Notes: a model not told the origin generated them from the sequence alone. Counted from the first letter of the stretch, positions 44,521 to 55,147 are shown. The stretch is DNA of 64,000 nucleotides from Ceratothoa steindachneri (GCA_963969495.1 OZ018338.1:45453206-45517205); one strand, 5' to 3'. A program made the numbers and translations.

Positions 44521-45775
44521 CGAAGCCAAGGAAATAATAACAAAAGACATCTGGGTTTAGCTTTGCCCCTCCGATGTTCTCCGGTAACATAGGAGAACGG
44601 GCAAAAAGGTAAATGTTACGAGACAGATTCCTGACCTTAGCTCAAAAGGCAGGCCCTTCGAAGGTGTACTTATAAACAAGCTATTCAAAAGTAAAAACTG
44701 CCGATCCCGTATTACCCTCTCTCGGAGCTACAAGAAAACAAGCGCGGGAGACTAACCTGAGATCTCACCTTGCGAGTCCCCCCTCCACCTCCCGATTACC
44801 CCGTGGGAGTAATTTGTGTATATAACAGGTTGACCCGAGGAAACGTGGCTTTTTGTTTATTCTAACGGAAAAGACAAGTAAGTCACTAGTTCAGAAATTT
44901 TTCAAAATCGAGAAGGAAACAGAAAAATCACCGGTAGAAAGTTTTCTGCAAGTTAAGGAGAACTTGCAGTCCTTGTACAAACAACAAATTGTACCCAGGA
45001 AGCTCGGTGCCGTTCGAGCCCCCAAGATATTGAGTATCAAGCTAGCCAGTTTGAGGACTCCAAATCTTACTCTATCTGAGGTGGACAAACCCCAACTAGA
45101 TAGTAAAAACAAAAAAAGGAAACGATTTTATCTCGTCCGGAAGAAAAATAGAAAGACCAAGCTTTCGCTTGAGCATCCATCCAACCCAGATCCCACGTGA
45201 TGTCCCCCGTTAACTCGACAGGCAAGTCGACGAACGCCATCTATTGAACAAACAACCAACTCCAAACAAATCTCCGAGGATAGTCTAACTAGTCGCGAGT
45301 ATTTAACTCTATTACATTATGTGAGTAAAGAATAATCCCTCTGTTTATGTCCCCGTGCATAATAATTAATTTATTAGATGTCTGGCCAAGGACAAAGATA
45401 TTAACTTAAAATTGTTTCCTCCGTAAAATTCTATCTCCAAGCGAGCTTCGAGAGCTCGCCTAGCAATCCCATTTTCTTTTTTTTAATTATATTAGATCTG
45501 TATTTTTTTGTTATTTAGTGAGAGGGTTTATGTTCATTAAAGTCTATTTCTTTAGTAAAAGCACTGTTTTATTTATTCTCGAACAAGTTAAAGTGGCAAT
45601 AATTGATAAAGTCAAGAAAGAAACCCCTTTTATTCATTTACTAGAAAAAAATAAAGATTAGCACTCCTAGAGGACGATCCTCAAGCGATCACCGAGGCAC
45701 CAAACAACGCCTCAAGTTAAAGTTTATTTGTTTTAGTAAAAATGAATAAAACAAATAAATATATATATAATCTCG
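44521..45775 (+). repeat. LTR-A family, copy 3 (3' side of Gypsy-type element)
   Basis: Direct-orientation partner of 40045-41375. TATA-like gtgtatataacagg is near 44817, the open basic frame at 44853-45200, aataaa near 45650, and the end gcgatcaccgaggcacc...aataaaacaaataaatatatatataatctcg. With copy 2 it brackets the Gag/protease/Pol remnant, which is why I read the repeat as an LTR. A plain polypurine tract, primer site and target duplication are not clear, so the exact ends stay open. Confidence 0.75.
44853..45200 (+). CDS. Unrecognised basic protein frame inside LTR-A, open in this copy
   Basis: An open frame of about 115 codons, 20-30 bp downstream of a TATA-like site. It has no ATG near its beginning; the frame is open from about 44831. 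Residues include F-L-Q-V-K-E-N-L-Q-S-L, P-R-K-L-G-A-V-R-A-P-K, L-T-L-S-E-V-D-K-P-Q-L-D and a Lys/Arg-rich end (K-K-R-K-R-F-Y-L-V-R-K-K). It ends with S-N-P-D-P-T and a stop. Copy 2 has one stop within it and copy 1 frameshifts. I recognise no family. It might be a spliced 5' exon of Gag, a small regulatory protein, or chance. Confidence 0.45.
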   Translation: MFILTEKTSKSLVQKFFKIEKETEKSPVESFLQVKENLQSLYKQQIVPRKLGAVRAPKILSIKLASLRTPNLTLSEVDKPQLDSKNKKRKRFYLVRKKNRKTKLSLEHPSNPDPT

Positions 45776-46040
45776 TCTACCCTACGACAAGGTGGTCTAT
45801 ATCATAACAGGAACCCGAAGGTGAGATCGGAGAAAGCAGAGTGAGCACCATGGTGAACTGGGGATAACCCCCATAAACTTGGAGCTTCAATTGAGAGCAA
45901 TTAAGATCTGGGACAAAGTACACTGGCACTTCCCTCCCGAGTTTGCACTCGAGCACATGGACTTTGATGACATAGGACGCGCAATGCCTTTTAAAAGCAG
46001 CAGACTACTCATTGGAGATGACGTAGACCCAAGGCTCACT
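45776..46040 (+). pseudogene. LINE ORF2 extreme C-terminus (main family, copy 8 or rest of copy 7)
   Basis: One frame reads G-I-T-P-I-N-L-E-L-Q-L-R-A-I-K-I-W-D-K-V and P-P-E-F-A-L-E, aligned with G-L-S-P-I-N-V-A-L-Y-E-R-A-E-R-F-W-Q and T-P-E-F-W-Y of copy 2 near 24490-24590. A preceding patch Y-D-K-V-V-Y-I-I-T-G resembles late ORF1 of copy 2 (W-P-K-V-Y-L-L-I-T-G), so an internally deleted LINE is possible. It follows the 3' LTR directly. Confidence 0.6.
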
Positions 46041-46302
46041 TAGATTTTTTCACAATACCAAACAGAAACAAAACATACAATAATATTTCACTCAATTAGC
46101 AAATTGCTAATTTTCTAAATTTCCTGCGAAAATTTTAGCGCGATAAACTCGCCAAAAATTTAAAAGAACAATAAGATCAACAAAAATACAAAATAAACAA
46201 AATAATAAAAACCTCAAAATCTGGGTGTAAACAACCCAAAGAAGCAAGTCTTCACATACCAGTAGAGAGCAAATAACTCGCTGCTACAAAGGCTTGAATG
46301 CC

Positions 46303-46305
<3 letters not shown>
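46041..46305. other. AT-rich LINE tail, no gene seen
   Basis: A-rich sequence with aataaacaaaataataaaa, consistent with a 3' tail of the LINE fragment before it. Confidence 0.4.

Positions 46306-46354
<49 letters not shown>
46306..46354. repeat. (AT)n microsatellite
   Basis: A pure AT run of about 49 bp directly joined to the 160-bp duplicated unit. Confidence 0.97.
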
Positions 46355-46357
<3 letters not shown>

Positions 46358-46505
46358 CCACAGCATAATCATATATTTTATTTCAGTCGAAATTATTTAG
46401 AGAAAATGGGTAAATACAGATTGAAAAATGCACTTAACAGAACATTCTCCGGAGTCAGTTGGCTCCATCTTTGCTTCTTACGCAGGAACACCTAAATATA
46501 ACACA

Positions 46506-46512
<7 letters not shown>
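46353..46512 (+). repeat. 160-bp direct duplication, copy 1
   Basis: From attcaccacagcataatc to aacacaagatat the sequence is repeated almost exactly at 46898-47056; two differences are evident near the start. It is flanked on both sides by (AT)n tracts. Confidence 0.93.

Positions 46513-46589
<77 letters not shown>
46508..46589. repeat. (AT)n microsatellite
   Basis: A pure TA run of about 82 bp beginning at the very end of duplication copy 1 (agatatatat). In copy 2 the same point reads agatattcc, without an array. Confidence 0.97.
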
Positions 46590-46593
<4 letters not shown>

Positions 46594-46897
46594 AAACAAA
46601 ACATATGTTTAGAGAGAAAGAGAAATAATGTTTTTATGTATTTTCCTAGTTTAAGCGAACTGGCCCTGAGCGGATGTTAGGGTCTTTGCTGGTCCTTGTT
46701 TCTGTAGTATGTATTATATTTATAAGTTTCTATATATAAATTACGTCTTTGCTCGCAAATTTCAAACTGCGCATTTAAACTTTCCCGTGTAACCTTTATC
46801 TGATGTTGTCCACAAACGGAAACATTAAAACCATGCGTGTCCTACACATAATAATAATTGTTTTAAGAATATTTCCTTTTCATTGCAAACAATTCAA

Positions 46898-47056
46898 ATT
46901 CACCGCAGCATAATCATATATTTTATTCCAGTCGAAATTATTTAGAGAAAATGGGTAAATACAGATTGAAAAATGCACTTAACAGAACATTCTCCGGAGT
47001 CAGTTGGCTCCATCTTTGCTTCTTACGCAGGAACACCTAAATATAACACAAGATAT
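46898..47056 (+). repeat. 160-bp direct duplication, copy 2
   Basis: Partner of 46353-46512, 545 bp downstream, in the same orientation. It has no (AT)n array at either edge and probably shows the original arrangement. Confidence 0.93.
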
Positions 47057-47574
47057 TCCATATGGATGCATGTGGAAACTGTAGGTTAGTTTTCATGACA
47101 ACGATAAGTAACTGAAGGATGATGCCATATAATGCATATGGTAGACATTTATTTTTTCTCTCCTCAACTGTGGACGCAGCGATCGAAAGGGTTAATATAA
47201 ATTTATTCAAACCAAATTTGTGTCTTGATTTCGCTTTCGCCAAAGAAATTCACAAATGCCTGATTTGAGTAAAGAGCGTGCATCACCTGACGCTTGTTAG
47301 TTTCCTCTTTTAGTGCTAACCCAAAATGATTAAATCGGGTTAGCATCCTTTCCTGTGACGGGATCGTTAATGTATGTATTTTTAAAGATCTACGTTATAT
47401 TTATGATTCCCTTTTTCTAACAAAGGTATACGATTGTGCCATTGTATGAGGTCGAAGGAACTGCCGGCCTCTATATGATCCTTTGCTTCTCTTGATGCCT
47501 TTAGACTCAGGGGCCACGGCTACAAAGGATTTCATATAAATGCATTATTATTAAACAAACATTTATTTAAATAG

Positions 47575-48255
47575 CTAGTTTAATATTTTTATTCGATCTC
47601 TACTCACAATATGGTATTCAATGTTTGTTTGGATAATAAAGAAGGACGAGCCAAGAAAGAGAAATAAAAATATATGGAACTCAAAAGAAAGGGTTATTTG
47701 GGTACTAAAGAAGGACGAACCAACAAAGAGAAATAAAAATATATGGAACTCAAATGAAAGGGTTATTAGTATACTTAAGAACGGCGTAGGCAAAAGCAAA
47801 CGTGTGATTGCTTTCTGATTATTCAGAAACACTGAAGTTTTAATGGGTAATTGACGTAAGCGAATGAGAACACTTAAGTACATGATTAAGCGGGTCACAG
47901 ATGAGATTAACTCATTTGGAATGAACGAATAAGTGAATTTAACAAAAATAGATTGGAAGAATGGCGCAAATACTTTGGGATTATAATCCAAGATACGTAC
48001 TTCCCTGTACTTAAGATATTCAGATACACCAAATATGTGTGGAAAAGCTGATAGAATGCACATAATTGCAAATAACCACAGATGGATAGTAAGTTGCACC
48101 ATATGTCCCTCGTATCGTGGAAGAGATCCCAAATGGGATAATGAAATCCAAATAAAGATCCGAATGGCAATCAAATGCCAGCCAAAGGAACCAGCAGTCG
48201 GTCCTCTCTGGGAGAGTAATGGGTTAGTATATTGTGTTTTGACACCAACCAGCAT
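47575..48255 (-). CDS. Hypothetical open frame of 226 codons, doubtful
   Basis: One of the longer open frames outside recognised elements. It is hydrophobic, with several possible membrane segments, and its C-terminal part carries an exact-frame 23-residue tandem repeat (I-T-L-S-F-E-F-H-I-F-L-F-L-F) from the 69-bp DNA repeat. The plus strand also has an open frame here (48035-48271) with ordinary composition, so coding on either strand is unproven. I recognise no family. Confidence 0.25.
   Translation of the reverse strand: MLVGVKTQYTNPLLSQRGPTAGSFGWHLIAIRIFIWISLSHLGSLPRYEGHMVQLTIHLWLFAIMCILSAFPHIFGVSEYLKYREVRILDYNPKVFAPFFQSIFVKFTYSFIPNELISSVTRLIMYLSVLIRLRQLPIKTSVFLNNQKAITRLLLPTPFLSILITLSFEFHIFLFLFVGSSFFSTQITLSFEFHIFLFLFLGSSFFIIQTNIEYHIVSRDRIKILN
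47635..47772. repeat. Two tandem copies of a 69-bp unit
   Basis: Gaaggacgagcc at 47641 recurs as gaaggacgaacc at 47710, followed in both by aaagagaaataaaaatatatggaactcaaa and gaaagggttatt with few differences. The period of 69 bp keeps the reading frame. Confidence 0.92.
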
Positions 48256-48588
48256 TCATATTACTCCATAGGTAATATTACTACTCCTCGTTGGGGGCAT
48301 GTAGATATGAGCTCACTCATGCGGAATAATAATACTCCATTGGAAGGGTTTTAGGACAACCCCAGTTAGATACAAATTAATGCTTTTGAGGTGTTAAGAG
48401 AAACACTGGCGCCTGTTGAAGCTATGATGGGTCCTGGTTGCAGCTGTTAGAAAGTCTAGGAACGAGATTTTGCAATAACAGACGTAAGATAAGAATTTAA
48501 AAATTAAATCAATTTAAATCGAACACCAACGAGAAACCCGTATAAAAATTGTAATGAGAGATGTGAAGAGTAGGAAAAATAGAGGAAG

Positions 48589-48593
48589 TCAAC
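48589..48593. repeat. Target-site duplication TCAAC, left copy
   Basis: Five bases directly before the LTR start, identical to 49601-49605. Confidence 0.8.
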
Positions 48594-49600
48594 TGTGAGG
48601 GAACCCCACGTGTACTCTCTTAAGCAGAACAGAACCTCCATGCGCTGCCGAAGGCCCAGTTATGCCTAAATTGGTAAGCCTAACCCACTCACCCCTACCA
48701 CAAGCGGTAGCTTCGTACAGTGCCCTCAGGATTCACTTTTACACGGGCAGAATAACTCTACAAGAAGATTCCAGGCCATTCGAGAGTAGAGCTGTTTCCC
48801 GCTAACCCCCAACTCCAGGGAGAGCCTCGGATATAAAAAGCGCTCGACTCCCTTGAAGACACACAGAGTTGAGAAGTCTCGCACAGACCCCAGAAGATTC
48901 TCCATGGTTCCAAGTCAAGTGCTAGCAACAAAGGAAAGTGGCAGCTGGAATATTTTGTGTATTTGGAATTAGCCCCAGCCAGGAGATAATTCCACTGAAC
49001 GATAGCCCCCGAGTGATTTTCCCGACTTCTCTCATCAACTCCTGTCGAAGCTCTCCTCATTTCGGCTAGCCGAAATACTATCCCCTGAACCGGAAGTTAC
49101 ACCCCCCCTTGTTTTTGGAGAACCGTCATCACTCCAACCTCCCGCTCAGAAGTTCTGAACGGCCTCACCTCACGTGCAGAAGACATCCGTAAGCCAACCC
49201 CTCTCCCCCCTTCAGTAACCCAATTGATTTAATCCCCCCGCCCATTTGAATAGTTTCCTCCTGGAATACCTTAAGTTCTAACTTCATAGCCTGATTTATA
49301 ACTACAATTCCCCCTTTCATTTACTGATTTGATTTTGCCCGTTAATTCTCTGAGGTAATTTTACCCATCAATTCTCTTATTATTTTTGTGTAAATAAAAA
49401 TATATTTTTGTACATGCCTCTTTAAATAACCTTGAGCTTTGCCATTGTCCATAATTTAACTGACCTCGTTGCACTTTCTCGCACTTAGCCCGTCTAAACT
49501 CGTGGTTTTCCGTCCCTTTTGTCGGTTCGCTTTCAAGTTATTGGTCCCTCCCTCATAGAAATAATATGGTATCGATATAATGTAATGTCATACCACGACA
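48594..49600 (+). mobile_element. Solo LTR with perfect target-site duplication
   Basis: The 1007-bp segment starts TGTGAGGG and ends ...GTCATACCACGACA. The five bases before it (48589-48593) and after it (49601-49605) are both TCAAC, as expected from integrase-mediated insertion. Inside are a TATA-like gatataaaaag near 48829 and an AATAAA in tgtaaataaaaatat near 49392, in the right order for U3-R-U5. There is no internal element, so it is a solo LTR left by recombination. Its last 14 bases equal those of the LTR at 17351-19071. Confidence 0.85.
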
Positions 49601-49605
49601 TCAAC
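49601..49605. repeat. Target-site duplication TCAAC, right copy
   Basis: Five bases directly after the LTR end, identical to 48589-48593. Confidence 0.8.
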
Positions 49606-52600
49606 CTGCCAAAAATGTAGAGCCGCAGAAGGCAGACAATGAGGCTGGGGAGGAACACAATCCTCCGTAATTCACGTGTGATATGTTGGCTCATGCTTCA
49701 TCTGACACCCCCAGGCCCTCACGAAGTATTAACACTGGTTCCCGGATACGGAGCCATTCCTTGAGGTATCAGGTGTATCAGGAGCTATACTCCTCCCACA
49801 GCTTCCATCCCAGTGTGAATTAGCGAGAAAAGATAGCTGTATACTTGTTTGAGAGGAAGGGGTCGGATAAGGGAGGCAAATGCCAAGAAACCATGATCGT
49901 CAATTGAGGACAATTAATGGCAAAAGTTTACAAATATGAGAAGATCAACGCTTCGAAGCGTTGTCATAATAAGACGGAAGGATGTTGCTGGTCCTACATT
50001 CAGTAGAGAAGAAGAATTGGATCATATGTATGATGGATTTCCCTCCCCCTCTCACTGTAGCCAAGTTGAAAAATTCCTTCTTCCAAAATGTTCCAAAAAG
50101 GTGACCATTTTATTTATCTATATGGCCGATTGGTAAAGCTCCTTTTCATTTGGAAAGAGACAGCTGGAATACAGGACAACAATTTTCTCATCTTTTCTCA
50201 AACCAGCTTTTATGTCTCATTACAATCTTACAACCGCATATCTCAGGTTCCCATGTCCAAGAGTACCAAGGTTTGAAGCTTTTTTCAAACAAAAACTATT
50301 CACCTTCTCTTTCCTCCGATATATTTCTTTTCATAATATTTTTTCTTATTTGTTTAAATTTGTGTAATATTTTTTAAGAGTGATCAGTTTAATTTCCATT
50401 TAATATATTTAATTACATAATTCTTTAAGAAACTAGTAATTATCACATTAGTTACGTTATACTATGATTGAAAAAATAATCAAAATAAAACTGAAATTTC
50501 TGAAATTAACGAAAAACCCGAAGCAAATGAAATCTCTCTCCTTCGGCAAATATCAGCCACAAAAGCGAGAATTAACCATAAATGTCACTTAACTCGCACT
50601 ATTTTTACCGTTCGTGGAGGTGATCGCAAATTATTTCTTCAATTAGACAGAGAGCAGATTGTGGAGAAAGCGCCCAGCTAAACAAAAGAAGGAAATAACC
50701 TTCACTTCCGTCGTCTGTCTTGAATAGCCCAACTGAAGCGAGCCGAGGAAACAAAAGAGGTTCAAAATGCGCTCAATGAAGATACGGATGAATGCATCTT
50801 ATGTATAGCGGCATCTTGACAAAGAATTCGAAACGATCTCATTATGGTAGCTCTGAAAGAACCTCAATTTGCCTCTATTGAATTAACGCTCTCCTTTACC
50901 GCCTCCGCGTCAAATAAAGATGCCAGAAGTAAATAGTAGTTCTCCTCCACTTATCTTCCGTCAAAGGAGTTCCAATTTGTAGTTGTGAGTACATAGCTTC
51001 TTTTGTACGATTTGTTCCTGCGTTCTTTGAATGTAGCGCCTTCCTTCAACATAAAAGTTTGAAAGGATTTGTTATTTAATTTTCAGCTTTAATCTTTAAT
51101 ATTAGTTTCTGTTTAGTATGGTTCATTAGCTTTTTAGCTTTTCCTTTATGTCTTCTCTTTCTTTACTGAAGTTTTCATGGGATTCACTACATTTCTTTCT
51201 ATTCAATCCAATCCCATACAGTTTCAAAAAACATTAGTGTAAAAGTTTAATATCTCGTAATATTTTAATATTTGAATGACTTTTGTTTTCCCCTCTACGA
51301 AATATCTTTAAAAATTCTGCACAAAAGTAATGATTTATGGAATGAAAAAATGGAATTCAAAGAGAGTGGGGCCAAGAGCTTTTAAGCTTTATCTGTTTTA
51401 AGCTTATTTTATGGTGTCACGAGTACAGCGGGATGCGAAAATATTGTAAAACACTACTCTTTTAATGGTACTACACCTAATGCAACAGTATAAATATATA
51501 TATATATTTTTTGTCTATCGACAAGCAAGTAGTCGAATTATATACTACCATAGTGACTAGTCCAGGTTTTAATATTTCGAGGGCATTTTAGATAAATAGA
51601 TGGGCAAAAAAGATTATGGAGGTTTTGAGTTTTACATATGTGCGGCCAAATGTACAATCGCAATATTGATGAATGTATCATAAGTGCATAGTTTAGTTTT
51701 GGACAACCCTTGATGGGCGATGTTTTTGAAGCAGTTTTATGGATGCAGTATTTGTTGATGATGTGTGATTCTTGCAGAGCTCTCGGACAGGAATGACCTC
51801 TGATAGGCTACCTTTTCTTTTGTCATTGGTTAAATTATGTTTATTCGGATGGATAATATCTTAGCGGAAATCTTACGGTAAAGACTTAATCGACAAATTT
51901 AATTTAACTGGTTACATTTTTTAATACAGATATACATACATGTAAAGAGTTTCTAACTCACTAACTCTATAATTTAAGAATGGGATTTTTTGGACTATTT
52001 GAATAATAATTTCATCTTAGTTTGGTTATGACTTATGTTTTTTTATCAAAGTTATTTCTAATAATTCTTTTATAATATCAAAAAACAAAATAGTGAAGTT
52101 CAGAAATAAATATAAGTATCAAAATTTGGGGAATTTTTTAAACCCAAAGAATTACAAATGGGGAAGTTCAGAAAATTTATTTTTCTATATCTTCTATAAC
52201 TATATTTTAGCAACGTGATATTTTGAAAGGGGTAAAATTTAGTTTAGAATTCCTTTTTAAAATTATTATAATTGGTGAAGTTCAGAAAATTTATCAAAAT
52301 TTAACCATGGCTGCTTTTTTTTAGATGCTAAATTTTAATCTTAGTAGCGAAGGGCAGATCACCCCGTAGTGGGGAGTGGAGAAGCGATTGCCTGGTATAT
52401 AAATAAAAAAATAACGTTGCAATATTATATAGGGCCTATTGAAAATGAGGAGTGAAACCTGATAGCCTGACTAGGAATATTATGAAAATAATAAATTGTA
52501 CATTTTCTGAGGCTTTTAAGTTGGAAAAAATAAGTTACAATCCCCTTTCTCACGATTTGATTGATTTGATAGAAAAAAAAATCATTAAGTTCTCATAGAT

Positions 52601-52984
52601 CGAACATTCAGATCATACAAATAAAATGAACATTACAAAATCTCTTGATCCACAGAATTCATCCACTGAAAAATCGAAATAATAGCGCCACACCCCAATT
52701 TATGAGCAAATGTTTAAAAGAGTGTATTTATTTTTCCGGAATAATTTAAGCTAGTTAAATATAACCTCTAAATTTAAAAAGAGGGAAAATATTGATGCAA
52801 CAATTCGCCGATTAGCTTAAACGCTGTCTAAACTTTTGGAGTAACTTGTATGACACAATTTCTTAGATAACTTGCAAAAGAAAAAATAAATAATTAGAGC
52901 CAAAACAGTTTCAAATGACGTTACTCTTGACTAACGATTTTTAGGAATTTTTTCACCATATTAAGGAAAACTTATCATCATTAA
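49606..52984. other. 3.4 kb without recognised gene
   Basis: Short plus frames at 49936-50377 overlap one another and have no motif. A short (AT) run lies near 51493-51508. Around 52090-52320 the phrase gaagttcagaaa recurs at about 52097, 52163 and 52276, a weak repeat. No RNA gene is seen. Confidence 0.4.
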
Positions 52985-53240
52985 ATCGTAGACATTTTTT
53001 ACCATGGCTTAAAAATTCGTTCGATTCGGTTGCCCATAGGACACCTTTATAAAAGCTTATTGCTCACCAGGTAAGAGGTATTGTATTCCATTAGCCTTAG
53101 AGGTAGCTTACAAACTATAGACAGAGTGATGAAAAATGGTGAATAATCTGAATGAGCATAGCTGACTAGCGACATGGCAAAGGGGTCAAATTTGGGGTCT
53201 TGTACTATTTCCTATCTTTGTAAATTACTTTTAATATTTT
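52985..53240 (+). pseudogene. CR1-like LINE reverse transcriptase fragment
   Basis: Across frames the plus strand reads K-N-S-F-D-S-V-A-H-R-T-P-L near 53005 (family K-A-F-D-S-V-P-H-x-x-L-L, first catalytic Asp), then K-L-I-A-H-Q-V-R-G. Near 53130 it has K-N-G-E-x-S-E-x-A and L-T-S-D-M-A-K-G-S-N-L-G-S, aligned with L-N-G-x-x-S-x-W-x-x-V-x-S-G-V-P-Q-G-S-V-L-G-P. Many stops indicate an old copy. Confidence 0.6.
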
Positions 53241-53279
53241 TTTTTAATTTAAAAGTCAATGAAGGCGACCCGTTGAAAG

Positions 53280-53950
53280 GCATCAGCCCAAATAGCAGAG
53301 TCTAAAAACTCTACAAAGCCAAACGAGCGGCGAAACATTGATAAAAGTAGAAAGCCTAATTATCATGAGAGAAGAAAATCATTCACTCGCCTTTTAAATA
53401 CATCACAATTATCTGAATCAACGACAGCATTAGGCAGCATGTTCCACAGACCGACGGCTGTAGAAAAGAAAGATCAAGAGAACAGTTTTAAACAAATGAG
53501 TCAATACTTTAACGAGTCGACGATGCCTAAGGTTCAACTCTGCATCGGATAGCAGAAAACTAATCTGGTTGAAAACCCTGTCAAGGAACTTCAAATTGGT
53601 CTCCGATGCAGAAAGGAAGACAGAATGACAATATTCAAATAGGGCAGAAGGAAAGAATAAAAACAATTCCTAACCACTCTATCTGTAGCGTAGATCTGAC
53701 GGCACTTACGCATTAAATCAACTTTTTAAGAAATTGAGGATGCAACAGTACGTAAGTAACACTATGCAATTTCAGTAAGGAAAAATTAGAGACCGCAACG
53801 AAGTTGACAATGATGCCAGGGTGATGCGGTTGTAAGGGCCTTAAGTTTCATACCCCAAACATAACACTAGGATGAAATTCTCTTGATATCCAGAGTAAGC
53901 AATTCAGCGAGTCTTTGTCTTTCCAAAGGGGAATGTTGTAGAATAGGGTC
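53280..53950 (-). pseudogene. LINE ORF2 3' end, RT C-terminal region
   Basis: On the minus strand 53666-53430 reads A-L-F-E-Y-C-H-S-V-F and F-L-D-R-V-F-N-Q-I, then L-N-L-R-H-R-R-L-V-K-V-L-T-H-L-F. After a shift comes G-L-W-N-M-L-P-N-A-V-V-D-S and V-F-K-R-R-V-N-D-F-L. This is the standard ending of CR1/RTE-type ORF2 (L-E-Y-x-x-x-V-W, L-D-R-V-Q-R-R-A, L-x-H-R-R, W-N-S-L-P, F-K-x-R-V-N). Upstream pieces to 53950 keep the order but are broken. It faces the plus-strand RT fragment at 52985-53240. Confidence 0.75.
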
Positions 53951-54414
53951 AAGTTAACCCTTTCTGCGTTTCTTATCCAAGGTCGATGACGGCTATGTGC
54001 ATGTGAGATTTATAATACAAGCAGAGTGGAAATTAACTGAATGTAGGTTAGACAAATAGTCGACTATCTTGGAGGTTCCGGAACAATTGAAAAAGGGGTA
54101 CAAAAATAACTTTACTAATATGCAAACTAATATTCTCTTACAAGGTTAAAAAGGGTTTTACAGACTTACACGAGTCTCAGCGGCTAGAATGAGAGGAAAC
54201 TTGGAGGGGACGGTCGCCGTACAAACAAACCAACAATATTCACCGAGGGTCGCTCGAATGACCTTGAGCGTATAAGAAGCCGACGATGGAGGCTTACACT
54301 GGGGAGGGGGGAGTAGTAGAGAGAGCACTTGCACAGGAGAGTTGCGCGTTGCTGTTACCTTGGAGATTTGGTCCGAGGGAATAATCCTTACCTTTGCGCA
54401 AAATTCGAATAATG
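53951..54414. other. No gene seen
   Basis: Mixed sequence with a TATA-like gtataagaag near 54268. It may belong to the repeat that follows. No motif. Confidence 0.35.
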
Positions 54415-54779
54415 CCTTCTATCTCTGGTGTTGGAGGATTTATAGTGGGGTCGAGTGGGGTTTTCCCCTTCCGTCCGAGGGGGAGGGTTTCAGGGTCCGA
54501 CGCATCGGCAGGTGAAAGTAATCTCGCCTTATTAGCACGATCGCGAAAAGGTTCCTAAGTCAGCGAGGCGAAACTTTCTCCGACTCCAGATGGGAACTTT
54601 TGGGCTCTCAATCTTGTCGCGGCTTTCTGCGATGGCGGGTTTTCAGGCCACCATGGCCTTTCATGATTTCCCACTTCTATTAACACAGACAAAATGGGTT
54701 TACCAGGTGTCTGTTGTCTCTCTCTCCATTGAAGGCATGGCAGCGTACATCTTTTTCTCTCTCTCTTGTCTCTGACACT
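54415..54779 (+). repeat. 0.37-kb direct repeat, copy 1
   Basis: Shares with 55985-56370 the run ttattagcacgatcgcga, aggcgaaacttt, ccagatggga, cttttgggctctca and tgtctgtt, ending in tctctgacac. Each copy has an ATG frame starting M-G-T/P-F-G-L-S. The closing TCTCTGACA could be an LTR end. Confidence 0.85.
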
Positions 54780-54951
54780 CCTCCATCCTCAGATGGAACT
54801 TCAGGGAAAGAAGTGACATCGGAAAATGATTAATAGGGGAAATATTACTTAAAGTCGCATGACAATACCAGATAAAGTTGAGAATACCTAGGAAAAATGT
54901 TCAAAATAGAGCCAAAGTACAAAATAGTGGAGCCAGTGGGGGGAGGGGGTG

Positions 54952-54953
<2 letters not shown>

Positions 54954-55002
<49 letters not shown>
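54954..55002. repeat. (AT)n microsatellite
   Basis: An AT run of about 49 bp with one TTT interruption, in the interval between the two 0.37-kb repeats. Confidence 0.97.
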
Positions 55003-55144
55003 CAAGGTTATATAATGCTACGGAATAGTTGCAGAAGGATATTTTTTCCTATGATTCCATTAACTGGTGCTCACTGGCCCGAGGGTGAGTTTATCCTACG
55101 ATTAAACAAACAAAAACATTCATTGTACACAGATAACCCCCCCG

Positions 55145-55147
<3 letters not shown>

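Noticed and set aside
46353..47056. CRISPR-like array of repeats
   Set aside because: Only two 160-bp copies with microsatellites between them in a eukaryotic repeat context; no short regular repeats or spacers.
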